From M30B80 sp965656935 (lineage in GTDB: Bacteria > Pseudomonadota > Alphaproteobacteria > Rhodobacterales > Rhodobacteraceae), in assembly GCA_965656935.1 (NCBI GenBank), contig CBFHMG010000002.1, positions 248,001-312,000 on the forward strand: DNA of 64,000 nt. Direction: 5' to 3'. A model generated the notes under the pieces. It was not told the origin of the DNA. It saw only the letters and a program-made list of their open reading frames with translations, and did no database searches. A program made the translations under genes and the position numbers. Numbering within the stretch: position 1 is the first letter of the stretch; every line of letters starts with the position of its first letter. Below are positions 35,856 through 44,687 of this stretch, piece by piece.

Positions 35856-35890
35856 CAGGCGGGCCCTTGGTTGTGCGGCCCGCCTGATTT
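35856..35890. terminator. Bidirectional terminator between maeB and dnaJ
   Basis: The arms CAGGCGGGCC (35856-35865) and GGCCCGCCTG (35877-35886) form a perfect 10-bp GC-rich stem with an 11-base loop between the convergent stops of maeB and dnaJ. The T-run is short (ATTTC to the right, TTTTA to the left), so efficiency is uncertain. Confidence 0.7.
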
Positions 35891-35894
35891 CAAT

Positions 35895-37055
35895 TCAGCT
35901 TTTCATATTTTCCCAAAAGGTTTTCACCTTATCGAAGAACCCGCTTGCATGGGGGTTGTTCGATTGACCGCAGTTTTCACCAAACTGCTTGAGAACTTCT
36001 TTCTGCTCGGAAGTCAGGTTCACAGGCGTTTCGACCTGCAATTCGATATACATATCACCTGAACCACCGCCGCGTACAGCAGGCATGCCTTTGCCCCGAA
36101 GGCGCATCTGACGGCCTGATTGAGAGCCTTCATGCACCTTAACACGGCTGCGGCCACCGTCGATTGTGGGCACTTCGATGTCACCGCCAAGGGCAGCGGT
36201 CACCATGGATACGGGAACCCCGCAGAACAGATCCATGCCTTCGCGTTTGAATATCTGATGCTCGGTCACTTCGATGAAAATATAAAGATCACCTGATGGC
36301 CCGCCACGAAGACCAGCCTCGCCCTCGCCCGAGCGGCGGATACGCGTGCCCGTTTCCACGCCGGGTGGAATGGTGGCTGTGATATTGCGCTCTTCATGCT
36401 CGCGGCCCGAACCACCACAGGTGCGGCAAGGGTTTTTGACGATCTGTCCCATGCCCGAACAGGTTGGGCAGGTGCGCTCGACCGTGAAGAAGCCTTGCTG
36501 CGCGCGGACCTTGCCCATGCCCGAACAGGTGGGGCAGGTCACAGGTTCGGCCCCGCCTTCTGATCCCGAACCTGAACAGCCGGAACAGCTGACAGATGTT
36601 GGAACCACGATGTCGCGTTTCACACCTGTGAAAGCTTCTTCGAGGGATATGCGGAGATTATAGCGAAGGTCGGAGCCTCTGGTCGCACGCTGGCCACCGC
36701 CGCGCCCGCCACGGCCACCGCCGCCACCCATGAAATCGCCAAACAAATCCTCGAACACATCCGAGAATGCGCTGGCGAAATCACCTCCACCAGGTCCACC
36801 ACCTGCACGGGGGCCACCAGCCATGCCGCCATCAAAAGCAGCATGCCCGAAACGGTCATAGGCTGCTTTCTTCTCGGCGTCCTTCAGGATTTCGTAAGCT
36901 TCGTTCACTTCTTTGAACTGAGCTTCGGCGTTCGGGTTATCGGAATTGCGATCGGGGTGAAGCTCTTTGGCCTTCTTGCGATAGCCTTTTTTGATCTCAT
37001 CCGCGGAAGCGCCGCGTTCAACACCGAGAAGCTCATAGTAATCACGCTTGGACAT
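35895..37055 (-). CDS. dnaJ: Chaperone DnaJ
   Basis: DnaJ (386 residues) delivers substrates to DnaK and stimulates its ATPase. The J domain has HPD at 33-35; then comes a Gly/Phe-rich region unusually rich in glycine and arginine (about 78-125), then four zinc-finger repeats (CSGCSGSG, CPTCSGMG twice, CRTCGGSG), and the C-terminal substrate domains. It follows dnaK with a 76-base gap containing a hairpin. Confidence 0.97.
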   Translation of the reverse strand: MSKRDYYELLGVERGASADEIKKGYRKKAKELHPDRNSDNPNAEAQFKEVNEAYEILKDAEKKAAYDRFGHAAFDGGMAGGPRAGGGPGGGDFASAFSDVFEDLFGDFMGGGGGRGGRGGGQRATRGSDLRYNLRISLEEAFTGVKRDIVVPTSVSCSGCSGSGSEGGAEPVTCPTCSGMGKVRAQQGFFTVERTCPTCSGMGQIVKNPCRTCGGSGREHEERNITATIPPGVETGTRIRRSGEGEAGLRGGPSGDLYIFIEVTEHQIFKREGMDLFCGVPVSMVTAALGGDIEVPTIDGGRSRVKVHEGSQSGRQMRLRGKGMPAVRGGGSGDMYIELQVETPVNLTSEQKEVLKQFGENCGQSNNPHASGFFDKVKTFWENMKS

Positions 37056-37082
37056 TCGGTCTTGCCTCTCTCTGAATAGATG

Positions 37083-37110
37083 GGCCGGCCAAGGGGGTCC
37101 CAGGCCGGCC
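37083..37110. other. Intercistronic hairpin between dnaK and dnaJ
   Basis: Two copies of the self-complementary octamer GGCCGGCC (37083-37090 and 37103-37110) flank a 12-base loop and can form a GC-rich stem. There is no T-run, so it is more likely an attenuating or mRNA-stabilising element that makes dnaK more abundant than dnaJ than a full terminator. Confidence 0.55.
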
Positions 37111-37131
37111 TCACAGGGTCAGTCCATGTGA

Positions 37132-39033
37132 TTACGAGTTCTTTTTGTCGTCGAGATCTTCGAAATCGGCGTCGAGGATATCATCATCAACATCCGCAGG
37201 GCCGTCTTCGCCGCCTTCATTCGCCTCTTCCTGAGCTTTATAGATCGCTTCACCCAGTTTCATGGCCGCTTCGGTCACGTTCTGGATGCCGCCTTTGATC
37301 TTGGAGGCCTGTTCGGTCTCAAGCTGCTCTTCGAGGTTCTTGATTGCCAATTCGATGGCTTCCACAGTGGTTGGGTCAACCTTGTCTGAATGCTCCTCAA
37401 GCGACTTCTGGGTCGAATGGATCAGGCTTTCGGCTTGGTTCTTCGCCTCAACCAGTTCCTTGCGCTCCTTATCGGCCTCGGAGTTTTCCTCGGCTTCACG
37501 GATCATACGCTCGATATCATCGTCATCCAGACCACCCGAGGCTTGGATCGTGATATTCTGCTCCTTGCCAGTGCCTTTATCTTTCGCGGAGACCGACACG
37601 ATGCCATTGGCGTCGATGTCGAAGGTCACCTCGATCTGTGGCAAGCCACGTGGCGAGGGTGGGATATCTTCGAGATTGAACTGGCCGAGGATTTTGTTAT
37701 CGGCCGCCATCTCACGCTCACCTTGGAAGACGCGGATTGTAACAGCGCTCTGGTTGTCTTCGGCAGTGGAGAAGACTTGGCTTTTCTTCGTCGGGATCGT
37801 TGTGTTGCGATCGATCAGACGGGTGAAGACACCGCCAAGCGTTTCAATACCAAGCGACAATGGCGTCACGTCGAGAAGAACAACATCCTTCACATCGCCC
37901 TGCAGAACACCCGCCTGAATGGCAGCACCCATGGCAACAACTTCGTCAGGGTTCACGCCCTTATGGGGTTCCTTGCCGAAGAAAGAGGTCACTTCCTCGA
38001 TAACCTTGGGCATACGGGTCATGCCGCCAACGAGAACGATCTCGTCGATATCGCCTTTGCTCAGGCCTGCGTCTTTCAAAGCAGCTTGGCAGGGCTTCAT
38101 CGACGCTTTGATCAGGTCGTTCACAAGGCTTTCCAGCTTTGCGCGGGTCAGTTTCATGACCATGTGCAAAGGCTGACCATTCGATCCCATCGAGATGAAG
38201 GGCTGGTTGATTTCAGTCTGCGACGAGGATGACAGTTCGATCTTCGCTTTTTCAGCAGCTTCCTTCAGACGCTGAAGCGCCATTTTGTCATCGGTCAGGT
38301 CAACGCCATGCTCTTTTTTGAACTCATCCGCGAGGTAGTTCACGATCCGCATGTCAAAGTCTTCACCACCAAGGAAGGTGTCGCCATTGGTCGATTTCAC
38401 TTCGAACAAACCATCGTCAATTTCGAGGATGGTGATGTCGAATGTACCGCCACCAAGGTCATAGACCGCGATGGTTTTGGTTTCTTTCTTGTCGAGACCA
38501 TAGGCCAAGGCTGCGGCTGTCGGCTCGTTGATGATACGCAGAACTTCGAGGCCCGCGATCTTGCCGGCGTCTTTGGTCGCCTGACGCTGGGCGTCGTTGA
38601 AATAGGCAGGCACAGTGATAACGGCTTGCGTCACATCTTCGCCGAGATAGGCCTCAGCGGTTTCTTTCATCTTGGTCAGGATGCTGGCCGAAATTTGCGA
38701 AGGGCTGAATTTCTCGCCTTTCACTTCAACCCATGCATCGCCATTGCCGCCATCGACAATTTTGTATGGCACGAGCTTTTTATCTTTTTCGACCGCTTCA
38801 TCGCCCATACGACGGCCAATCAGGCGCTTCACCGCGAAAACAGTGTTCTCGGGGTTGGTGACAGCCTGACGTTTTGCAGGTTGGCCAACCAGACGCTCAT
38901 CATCTGTGAAGCCAACGATAGAGGGGGTTGTACGCGCACCCTCCGAGTTTTCGATAACGCGAGGTTGCGATCCATCCATGATTGCAACACAGGAGTTCGT
39001 GGTGCCGAGGTCGATACCAATTACTTTGGCCAT
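37132..39033 (-). CDS. dnaK: Chaperone DnaK (Hsp70)
   Basis: DnaK (633 residues), with the nucleotide-binding domain starting GIDLGTTNSCVA, the phosphate-loop DLGGGTFD, a linker VVLLDVTPLSLG and substrate-binding and helical lid domains. The acidic tail ends in DADFEDLDDKK. It works with DnaJ (downstream) and GrpE (30.2 kb). A heat-shock-type promoter is visible about 110 bases upstream. Confidence 0.98.
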   Translation of the reverse strand: MAKVIGIDLGTTNSCVAIMDGSQPRVIENSEGARTTPSIVGFTDDERLVGQPAKRQAVTNPENTVFAVKRLIGRRMGDEAVEKDKKLVPYKIVDGGNGDAWVEVKGEKFSPSQISASILTKMKETAEAYLGEDVTQAVITVPAYFNDAQRQATKDAGKIAGLEVLRIINEPTAAALAYGLDKKETKTIAVYDLGGGTFDITILEIDDGLFEVKSTNGDTFLGGEDFDMRIVNYLADEFKKEHGVDLTDDKMALQRLKEAAEKAKIELSSSSQTEINQPFISMGSNGQPLHMVMKLTRAKLESLVNDLIKASMKPCQAALKDAGLSKGDIDEIVLVGGMTRMPKVIEEVTSFFGKEPHKGVNPDEVVAMGAAIQAGVLQGDVKDVVLLDVTPLSLGIETLGGVFTRLIDRNTTIPTKKSQVFSTAEDNQSAVTIRVFQGEREMAADNKILGQFNLEDIPPSPRGLPQIEVTFDIDANGIVSVSAKDKGTGKEQNITIQASGGLDDDDIERMIREAEENSEADKERKELVEAKNQAESLIHSTQKSLEEHSDKVDPTTVEAIELAIKNLEEQLETEQASKIKGGIQNVTEAAMKLGEAIYKAQEEANEGGEDGPADVDDDILDADFEDLDDKKNS

Positions 39034-39141
39034 GTCTCTTAGGTCCCTTTTTCTTCAAGCGAACTGGCGGGCTGGGTCCGTTATGGCCCCCTTACCGCCC
39101 TAGTCATTGCCGGAATGCATATTCCAGCAGGTTTCTGGGCG

Positions 39142-39171
39142 TATATAGGGATGCAAAAAAGGGCCTGCAAG
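39142..39171 (-). promoter_or_regulatory. Predicted RpoH heat-shock promoter of dnaK
   Basis: On the minus strand CTTGCA (39171-39166) is followed by CCCTATATA (39150-39142). Counting from CTTG, 18 bases precede CCTATAT, which fits the alphaproteobacterial RpoH pattern CTTG-N17/18-CYATAT. The leader to the dnaK start would be about 100 bases. No CIRCE is present, so sigma-32 control is the likely mode. Confidence 0.55.
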
Positions 39172-39240
39172 CCGCGGGGGCACTGGAAAATTCCTGAAAC
39201 TGCGCAATCTTGGTTAGGGAGATAGCGAAAGCGGGTGATC

Positions 39241-39852
39241 ATGCGACAATTCGACAAGACAGCAATTCGGGGAATCGACCTGTTTTCGGGGTTTTTAAAC
39301 CCTGAAGAACAGGAAGCACTGGTTGCCGATATCAGACAGATCGTGGAGCAGGCCCCTTTATTTTCACCTGAGACCTCGCGGGGGCAAAAAATGTCTGTGC
39401 GGATGACCTCGGCAGGGGAATTTGGATGGGTTTCTGATCGTCGCGGGTATCGATACGAGAAAACCCACCCCACGGGCGTCAATTGGCCTGCCATCCCCGC
39501 ATCGGTGTTGTCCATCTGGCGCGAAGTCGTGCCTGAGGCACGTGATCCCCAATCTTGCTTGGTAAATTTCTACTCGGACGTGGCGCGTATGGGTCTGCAC
39601 CAAGACCGTGACGAGCAGGATTTCTCGCAACCAGTTGTCTCGATCTCGCTGGGGGATGAGGCTTTGTTTCGGATCGGCAATGATACGCGGGGCGGCAAGA
39701 CTGAATCCGTTTGGCTCAGGTCAGGCGATGTGATGGTGATTGGTGGCGAGGCACGGCTTCGCTATCACGGCATTGATCGCGTGAAACCTGCAAGCTCTAC
39801 TTTGCTTCCCAAGGGTGGGCGCATTAACCTTACGCTGAGGGTTGTGACCTGA
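39241..39852 (+). CDS. alkB: AlkB-type 2-oxoglutarate/Fe(II) dioxygenase
   Basis: 203-residue AlkB homologue. The family repairs alkylated bases (1-methyladenine, 3-methylcytosine) by oxidative demethylation. The iron ligands are His120 and Asp122 (LHQDRDEQD) and His176 (RYHGIDRV), and two arginines near the C-terminus (Arg194, Arg200) fit the 2-oxoglutarate and substrate sites. A GTG at 39235 in the same frame would add two residues. It is a single-gene unit divergent from dnaK. Confidence 0.92.
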   Translation: MRQFDKTAIRGIDLFSGFLNPEEQEALVADIRQIVEQAPLFSPETSRGQKMSVRMTSAGEFGWVSDRRGYRYEKTHPTGVNWPAIPASVLSIWREVVPEARDPQSCLVNFYSDVARMGLHQDRDEQDFSQPVVSISLGDEALFRIGNDTRGGKTESVWLRSGDVMVIGGEARLRYHGIDRVKPASSTLLPKGGRINLTLRVVT

Positions 39853-39867
39853 CGCCCTACCAGCCGT

Positions 39868-40689
39868 CTATCGGCCAGCATCCCAAGATGCCGAGGCACG
39901 TTGCCGCGTGTAGAATTCGGCGATCAAGCCGATCATCAAAAAGGCAACAGACATGACCGCAGGATATTGCCAGTTGGAATGATGCGGGAAGTAATTCACG
40001 AACATTGCACCGCGCATCTGGTCAATGATATGGAATAATGGGTTCCAGTCGAGCATCGAGATAATGATGCCTGGCATCATATTGGCGACAAACATCTTGC
40101 CCGATGCGATCATGTTCAGGCGAACATAGATTTGTTGGAGGATCTTGGCCAAATCAGGTGCCCAAGGCTTCATCGCAAGGAAAATTGTTCCGATTGCGCA
40201 GCCAGAAAACCACCCAAGCAAATACAGCATGAAGGCAAAGGACCAATCATGGATTTCGATTGGTTGGATCAAGCTGTGCAGGATGAACAACAGCACCAGC
40301 AACGCCAACGTGTTGGTATAGAGCGAAGACAGCGCCCCCGATAAAATCGCCACAATTGTGTTCATCGGTGCGTGTTGCATCATAGGCGATGTGGGCCCTT
40401 CTGATCCCGCCACCGCACTCAAGGCTTTGATATGGCCCATGTAAATGTAGATGCCTGATAGCAGGTAGAGCATGTAATCGCCACGAATGGCGGCCTCGCG
40501 CATGCCCATGACGGCAAAAATCAGGTAGAAACTGCCCACAAACAGAACGGCCTGAAAAATGGTCAACAGCAATGCGATGATGGCATTGCGGTGCGTCCCA
40601 CGCACTTTTCGGGCCGAGGCAACAAAGGTTGTTTCAGCCATGCGCAGAAAGATGCGCCAAGCTGAATTCTGTTGCCTTGTTTCAAACAT
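39868..40689 (-). CDS. ABC-2 type polysaccharide export permease (KpsM-like)
   Basis: 273-residue membrane protein with about six helices and an N-terminal amphipathic start, as in KpsM-type transmembrane subunits that export capsular polysaccharide or O-antigen. Segments such as GDYMLYLLSGIYIYMGH and NPLFHIIDQMRGAMF are typical of ABC-2 permeases. No ATPase (KpsT-like) gene is in the window, so its partner must be encoded elsewhere. It sits at the edge of the glycan island, divergent from cysQ. Confidence 0.83.
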   Translation of the reverse strand: MFETRQQNSAWRIFLRMAETTFVASARKVRGTHRNAIIALLLTIFQAVLFVGSFYLIFAVMGMREAAIRGDYMLYLLSGIYIYMGHIKALSAVAGSEGPTSPMMQHAPMNTIVAILSGALSSLYTNTLALLVLLFILHSLIQPIEIHDWSFAFMLYLLGWFSGCAIGTIFLAMKPWAPDLAKILQQIYVRLNMIASGKMFVANMMPGIIISMLDWNPLFHIIDQMRGAMFVNYFPHHSNWQYPAVMSVAFLMIGLIAEFYTRQRASASWDAGR

Positions 40690-40830
40690 CGAGGTGATCC
40701 TGACCCGTATAGAGAAGCGCTGCCAAACCGATCCCAGTTATTACGAAGGGATTTCTTGCTGTTTTCGCTTTAGAAAAGGATAACGGCATTTACGTAAACG
40801 ATCAATCAAGACCACGAAGGGGCAGATTAA

Positions 40831-41628
40831 GTGGATTATGAGAGGATAGAGCAAGTTTTTCGCCAACTCGCGATCGAGGCAGGCAGAAAGATTATGGATA
40901 TCTATGAAGCAGATGATTTTGAGGTCAAAGTAAAATCCGATGACAGCCCTGTGACGGCTGCTGATGAGGCTGCCGATGCATTAATCTCGGCTGGTTTGCG
41001 CGCTGCTTTCCCACAGATCGCGCTTGTGACCGAAGAACAAGCCGAGAGCCATGACCAGACAGCTCGTGACTTCATAATTGTAGACCCTTTGGACGGCACC
41101 AAGGAATTCATCAAACGGCGCGGCGAGTTCACTGTGAATATCGCACTTGTCCTTGATGGTGTGCCGGTGCGTGGCGTGGTCTATGCCCCTGCCAAGGACC
41201 GCTTGTTTTACACAGATGCAACGGGCGCAAGCCTTGAAGAAACGGGTGAGTTTGATCCCGTCACCAAGGGGCCGACAAAGCCAATCTCTGTGCGCAGCCC
41301 TGATAATTCAAATTTGATGGTGGTGGCGTCCAAATCCCATCGCGATCAGGCAACAGATGATTACATCTCGAAATATGCGGTGGCTGATATGACCAGCGCT
41401 GGCTCCTCCCTTAAATTCTGCCTTGTCGCCACAGGTGAGGCTGATCTCTATCCACGTCTGGGTCGCACGATGGAATGGGATACGGCAGCGGGCGATGCGG
41501 TCTTGCGCGGTGCGGGCGGGAAAATGGTGCGTTTCGATGATCATTCGACCTTTGCCTATGGCAAAGCCGGCTATGAGAATTCCTTCTTTATTGCCCATGC
41601 CGAGGGTGTGGAGTTGAAAACCCCATGA
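40831..41628 (+). CDS. cysQ: 3'(2'),5'-bisphosphate nucleotidase CysQ
   Basis: 265-residue inositol-monophosphatase-fold enzyme that converts PAP (adenosine 3',5'-bisphosphate) to AMP. The metal motifs are TEEQ with Glu68/Glu69, DPLDGTKEF from Asp85, and WDTAAGDA. It starts with GTG at 40831 behind AAGGGG. PAP is the by-product of sulfotransferases and of sulfate reduction; having cysQ in the same gene run as a sulfotransferase-fold gene makes a link to sulfation attractive. It overlaps the next gene by 4 bases. Confidence 0.9.
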   Translation: MDYERIEQVFRQLAIEAGRKIMDIYEADDFEVKVKSDDSPVTAADEAADALISAGLRAAFPQIALVTEEQAESHDQTARDFIIVDPLDGTKEFIKRRGEFTVNIALVLDGVPVRGVVYAPAKDRLFYTDATGASLEETGEFDPVTKGPTKPISVRSPDNSNLMVVASKSHRDQATDDYISKYAVADMTSAGSSLKFCLVATGEADLYPRLGRTMEWDTAAGDAVLRGAGGKMVRFDDHSTFAYGKAGYENSFFIAHAEGVELKTP

Positions 41629-42422
41629 GCGTTGTTTGCATTATCCCCGCGCGATACGCCTCAACGCGGTATCCAGGAAAACCGCTGGCCATTTTGCGCG
41701 GTGCCACAGGTGTTTCCCAAAGCCTGATCGAGAGAAGCTGGCATGCCGCAAAGGGTGTGTCGGGTGTGGATGCTGTTTATGTCGCCACTGATGATGATCG
41801 TATCCGCGAGGCAGCAGAGGCTTTTGGCGCGGATGTTCTCATGACCTCGCCTGATTGCGAGAATGGCACGGAACGTTGTGCTGAGGCGCTTGGCCTTGTC
41901 GGTGATGTCGAGATGATCGTGAATTTGCAAGGCGACGCGCCGCTGACGCCCGCTTGGTTTCTGGAAGATCTGATCGCGGGTTTGCGCAATGCGCCTCAGG
42001 CTGGTTTGGCCACCCCAGTGTTGCGCTGCGATGGCGAGACACTGTCAGCCCTGAAGGCTGATCGTGCCGCTGGCCGCGTTGGTGGGACAACAGCTGTCTT
42101 TGATGGTGATCATCACGCGCTCTATTTCTCCAAGGAAGTCGTGCCCTTTACCTCTCAAGACTACGCTGATGATGCGGATACGCCCGTTTTCCATCATGTC
42201 GGGGTCTATGCTTACAGGCCTGACGCGCTGGCGGATTATCCTTCTTGGAGCCATGGGCCACTTGAACAGCTTGAAGGGCTGGAGCAGCTTCGTTTTCTGG
42301 AAAACGGTCATAAGGTTCTTTGCGTCGAGGTGGAGGCGAAAGGCCGGAAGTTCTGGGAATTGAACAATCCAGAAGATGTTCCACGCATTGAGGCCATGTT
42401 GAAAGACATGAACCAACCATGA
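41625..42422 (+). CDS. KdsB-like 3-deoxy-manno-octulosonate cytidylyltransferase
   Basis: 265-residue nucleotidyltransferase resembling KdsB, which activates Kdo to CMP-Kdo for lipid A core or capsule linkers. The N-terminal substrate motif IPARYASTRYPGKPL is at 7-21, and GTER and LEQLRFLENG are conserved. An oddity: the usual QGDEP motif reads QGDAP here (Asp104-Ala105), so the conserved glutamate is lost. It may be a divergent Kdo-type or other 3-deoxy-sugar cytidylyltransferase belonging to the surface-glycan island. It overlaps cysQ and the next gene by 4 bases each. Confidence 0.82.
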   Translation: MSVVCIIPARYASTRYPGKPLAILRGATGVSQSLIERSWHAAKGVSGVDAVYVATDDDRIREAAEAFGADVLMTSPDCENGTERCAEALGLVGDVEMIVNLQGDAPLTPAWFLEDLIAGLRNAPQAGLATPVLRCDGETLSALKADRAAGRVGGTTAVFDGDHHALYFSKEVVPFTSQDYADDADTPVFHHVGVYAYRPDALADYPSWSHGPLEQLEGLEQLRFLENGHKVLCVEVEAKGRKFWELNNPEDVPRIEAMLKDMNQP

Positions 42423-43630
42423 GCGATCTTCTCCGGCTGAGTGTTGTGGTTGCAAGCCATGGTCGGCCGGATCTTTTGTGTCGTTGTCTGGTGGGTCTTT
42501 CTCAGCAGGATTTGCCCCAGTTCGAAATTGTTGTTGTCGCGGATAGCGCTGGTCTGGACGCGATTAAAACCCTGCCTTTCGCGGGGCGCATCAAGACCGC
42601 CAAGCAGAGCGAACCCAACATCTCAAAAGCCCGCAACCAAGGGATCGCTCTTGCAGGTGGGGAAGTTGTTGCCTTTATCGACGATGATGCCGTGCCCGAG
42701 CAAAACTGGGCTGATCGCTTGCTTGCCCGCTTTGTGGATGCCGAGGTCGCCGCGGTTACGGGCAAAGTGCTTGGGCGAAACGGAATTTCCGAGCAATGGG
42801 GTGAGATGAGCTTTGATCATCTCGGGCGAGATTACCGAGGCGCGGAACGCGCCAAAGGCCCCTATCTGAAACTTCATGGAACAAACCTCGCGATCCGCCG
42901 AAATCTGCTATGTGATTTAGGCGGTTTCGATGAGGCGCTGCGCTTTTATCTTGATGAGACTGATCTGGCGATCCGCCTTCAAAAACAGTCTCTAAATTGC
43001 GTGTTTGACACTAATATTGTCGTGCATCACGGCTTTGCACAAAGCGCTCGGCGCCAAGAAAACCGTGTTCCGAAAACCTTGTTTGAGATCGGGGCAAGTC
43101 TGGCAGTGTTCTTGCGGAAACATGCGCCCTCAGCCGAGATGGAGCCGAGGCTGTCTGAATTCAAAAAGGAACAGGAAGTGCGCCTGTCGCGCTTTGAAAA
43201 GGCGGGTCAATTATCAGGGTCGCGTCATAGCCAACTCATGGATGATCTGGAGGCGGGTATTGCTGATGGACAAACACGTGATCTGGCGCAATACCCCGCC
43301 TTTGCTGAGGCGGAGGCTTTTCGCCCCTTTCGGGCAGAGGGGGAAATAGTGGGTGAGACCCGAGTTTTGTCGGGTCGATGGCGGCACAGGCATGAATTGC
43401 GTAAGAAAGCAGCAGAAATGGCTGCGCAAGGCCTCCGCCCAACCGTTATCTTGCTTCAATTGACTCCCCTGGCACATCATCTGACCTTTGAAACCCTTGG
43501 GTATTGGGAACAAAGAGGGGGTCAATTCGGCCGATCTGACCGTCAAAAGCGCAGAGTTCAGTTTTGGAGCTTTCGGTCTCGGGTGAAGGCCGAAATCGAG
43601 CGGATAAGAAAATTCAGGCCGAATTTATGA
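42419..43630 (+). CDS. Family 2 glycosyltransferase
   Basis: 403-residue GT-A enzyme. The N-terminal 230 residues form the family 2 core: VVVASHGRPDLL at 9-20, the DxD-type motif FIDDDAVPE with Asp88-90, and the FDEALRFYLDETDLAIRL acceptor/base region. The C-terminal 170 residues are basic and predicted helical without a recognised domain. Donor and acceptor sugars cannot be inferred. It is translationally coupled to the KdsB-like gene. Confidence 0.85.
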   Translation: MSDLLRLSVVVASHGRPDLLCRCLVGLSQQDLPQFEIVVVADSAGLDAIKTLPFAGRIKTAKQSEPNISKARNQGIALAGGEVVAFIDDDAVPEQNWADRLLARFVDAEVAAVTGKVLGRNGISEQWGEMSFDHLGRDYRGAERAKGPYLKLHGTNLAIRRNLLCDLGGFDEALRFYLDETDLAIRLQKQSLNCVFDTNIVVHHGFAQSARRQENRVPKTLFEIGASLAVFLRKHAPSAEMEPRLSEFKKEQEVRLSRFEKAGQLSGSRHSQLMDDLEAGIADGQTRDLAQYPAFAEAEAFRPFRAEGEIVGETRVLSGRWRHRHELRKKAAEMAAQGLRPTVILLQLTPLAHHLTFETLGYWEQRGGQFGRSDRQKRRVQFWSFRSRVKAEIERIRKFRPNL

Positions 43631-43773
43631 GATATTCACAAAACCGCAGTCCAAATTGCTGTTAATTTTTGTGGTTTGAAGGTATTAACGAATTCAAGAA
43701 TAATAACCTGTCTGCATGTGGTGTTTGGGGCTCTGCAAGTGGACCGATAAACAGCACTCATGGCGGTTCAAGA

Positions 43774-44667
43774 ATGAAGAGAAAAGTTAGCAAGGCGATC
43801 TTTCCTGTTGCGGGTCTGGGGACAAGATTTTTACCTGCAACGAAGTCTATCCCTAAGGAAATTATGACTTTGGTTGATAGGCCGCTGATCCAATATGCGA
43901 TCGATGAGGCTCGCGCCGCTGGTATCAAGGAATTCATTTTCGTAACCTCGCGCGGCAAGAGCGCGCTTGAGGATTATTTCGACCATTCGCCGGAATTGGA
44001 ATCTGCCCTTCGTAAAAAGGGCAAGACCGAAATGCTTGAGACGCTCAAGACCACCAATATGGAAAGTGGTGCAATTGCCTATTTGCGACAGCATCGCGCA
44101 CTCGGGCTTGGGCATGCTGTTTGGTGTGCAAGGCGGCTTTTGGGGAATGAACCCTTTGCTGTGATCCTGCCAGATGATGTTATCGCAGCCGAGACCCCTT
44201 GCTTGCAGCAAATGGTCGAAGCGCATGCCGAGACGGGTGGCAATATGGTGGCCGCGATGGAAGTGCCGCCAGAAAAAGCTTCTGCCTATGGTGTTCTGGA
44301 TATCAAGGAAGATATGGGCTCGGTTGTGTCGGTGCGTGGAATGGTTGAAAAACCTGATGAGGGCACGGCACCTTCCAACCTCGCGGTTATTGGCCGGTAT
44401 ATCCTGACGCCAAATATCATGAGCAATCTGAACAAGATCAAATCAGGCACGGGCGGTGAGATCCAGCTGACGGATGCGATTGCGCGTGAGATTGAAGTCT
44501 CTGACAATGTCTATGGCTTCCGGTTCCATGGCCAGCGGTTTGATTGTGGCTCCAAGGCGGGTTTTTTGCAGGCTACGGTTGCTTTCGGCCTGTCGCGCCC
44601 CGATCTGCGTGATGAGTTTGGAATGTATCTGAACGAAATCACAGCGATGCAGAACGCGGCCCAATAG
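43774..44667 (+). CDS. galU: UTP-glucose-1-phosphate uridylyltransferase
   Basis: GalU (297 residues) makes UDP-glucose, the precursor for many exopolysaccharides and lipopolysaccharides. The nucleotide-binding motif GLGTRFLPATKSIPKE is at 14-29, with VEKP and the GGEIQLTDA region further on. ATG at 43774 gives the family N-terminus; the open frame upstream lies in an AT-rich gap of 143 bases that probably holds its promoter. It supplies activated sugar to the surrounding glycosyltransferases. Confidence 0.94.
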   Translation: MKRKVSKAIFPVAGLGTRFLPATKSIPKEIMTLVDRPLIQYAIDEARAAGIKEFIFVTSRGKSALEDYFDHSPELESALRKKGKTEMLETLKTTNMESGAIAYLRQHRALGLGHAVWCARRLLGNEPFAVILPDDVIAAETPCLQQMVEAHAETGGNMVAAMEVPPEKASAYGVLDIKEDMGSVVSVRGMVEKPDEGTAPSNLAVIGRYILTPNIMSNLNKIKSGTGGEIQLTDAIAREIEVSDNVYGFRFHGQRFDCGSKAGFLQATVAFGLSRPDLRDEFGMYLNEITAMQNAAQ

Positions 44668-44687
44668 GTCGTCAGGGTTTTCCCGAA

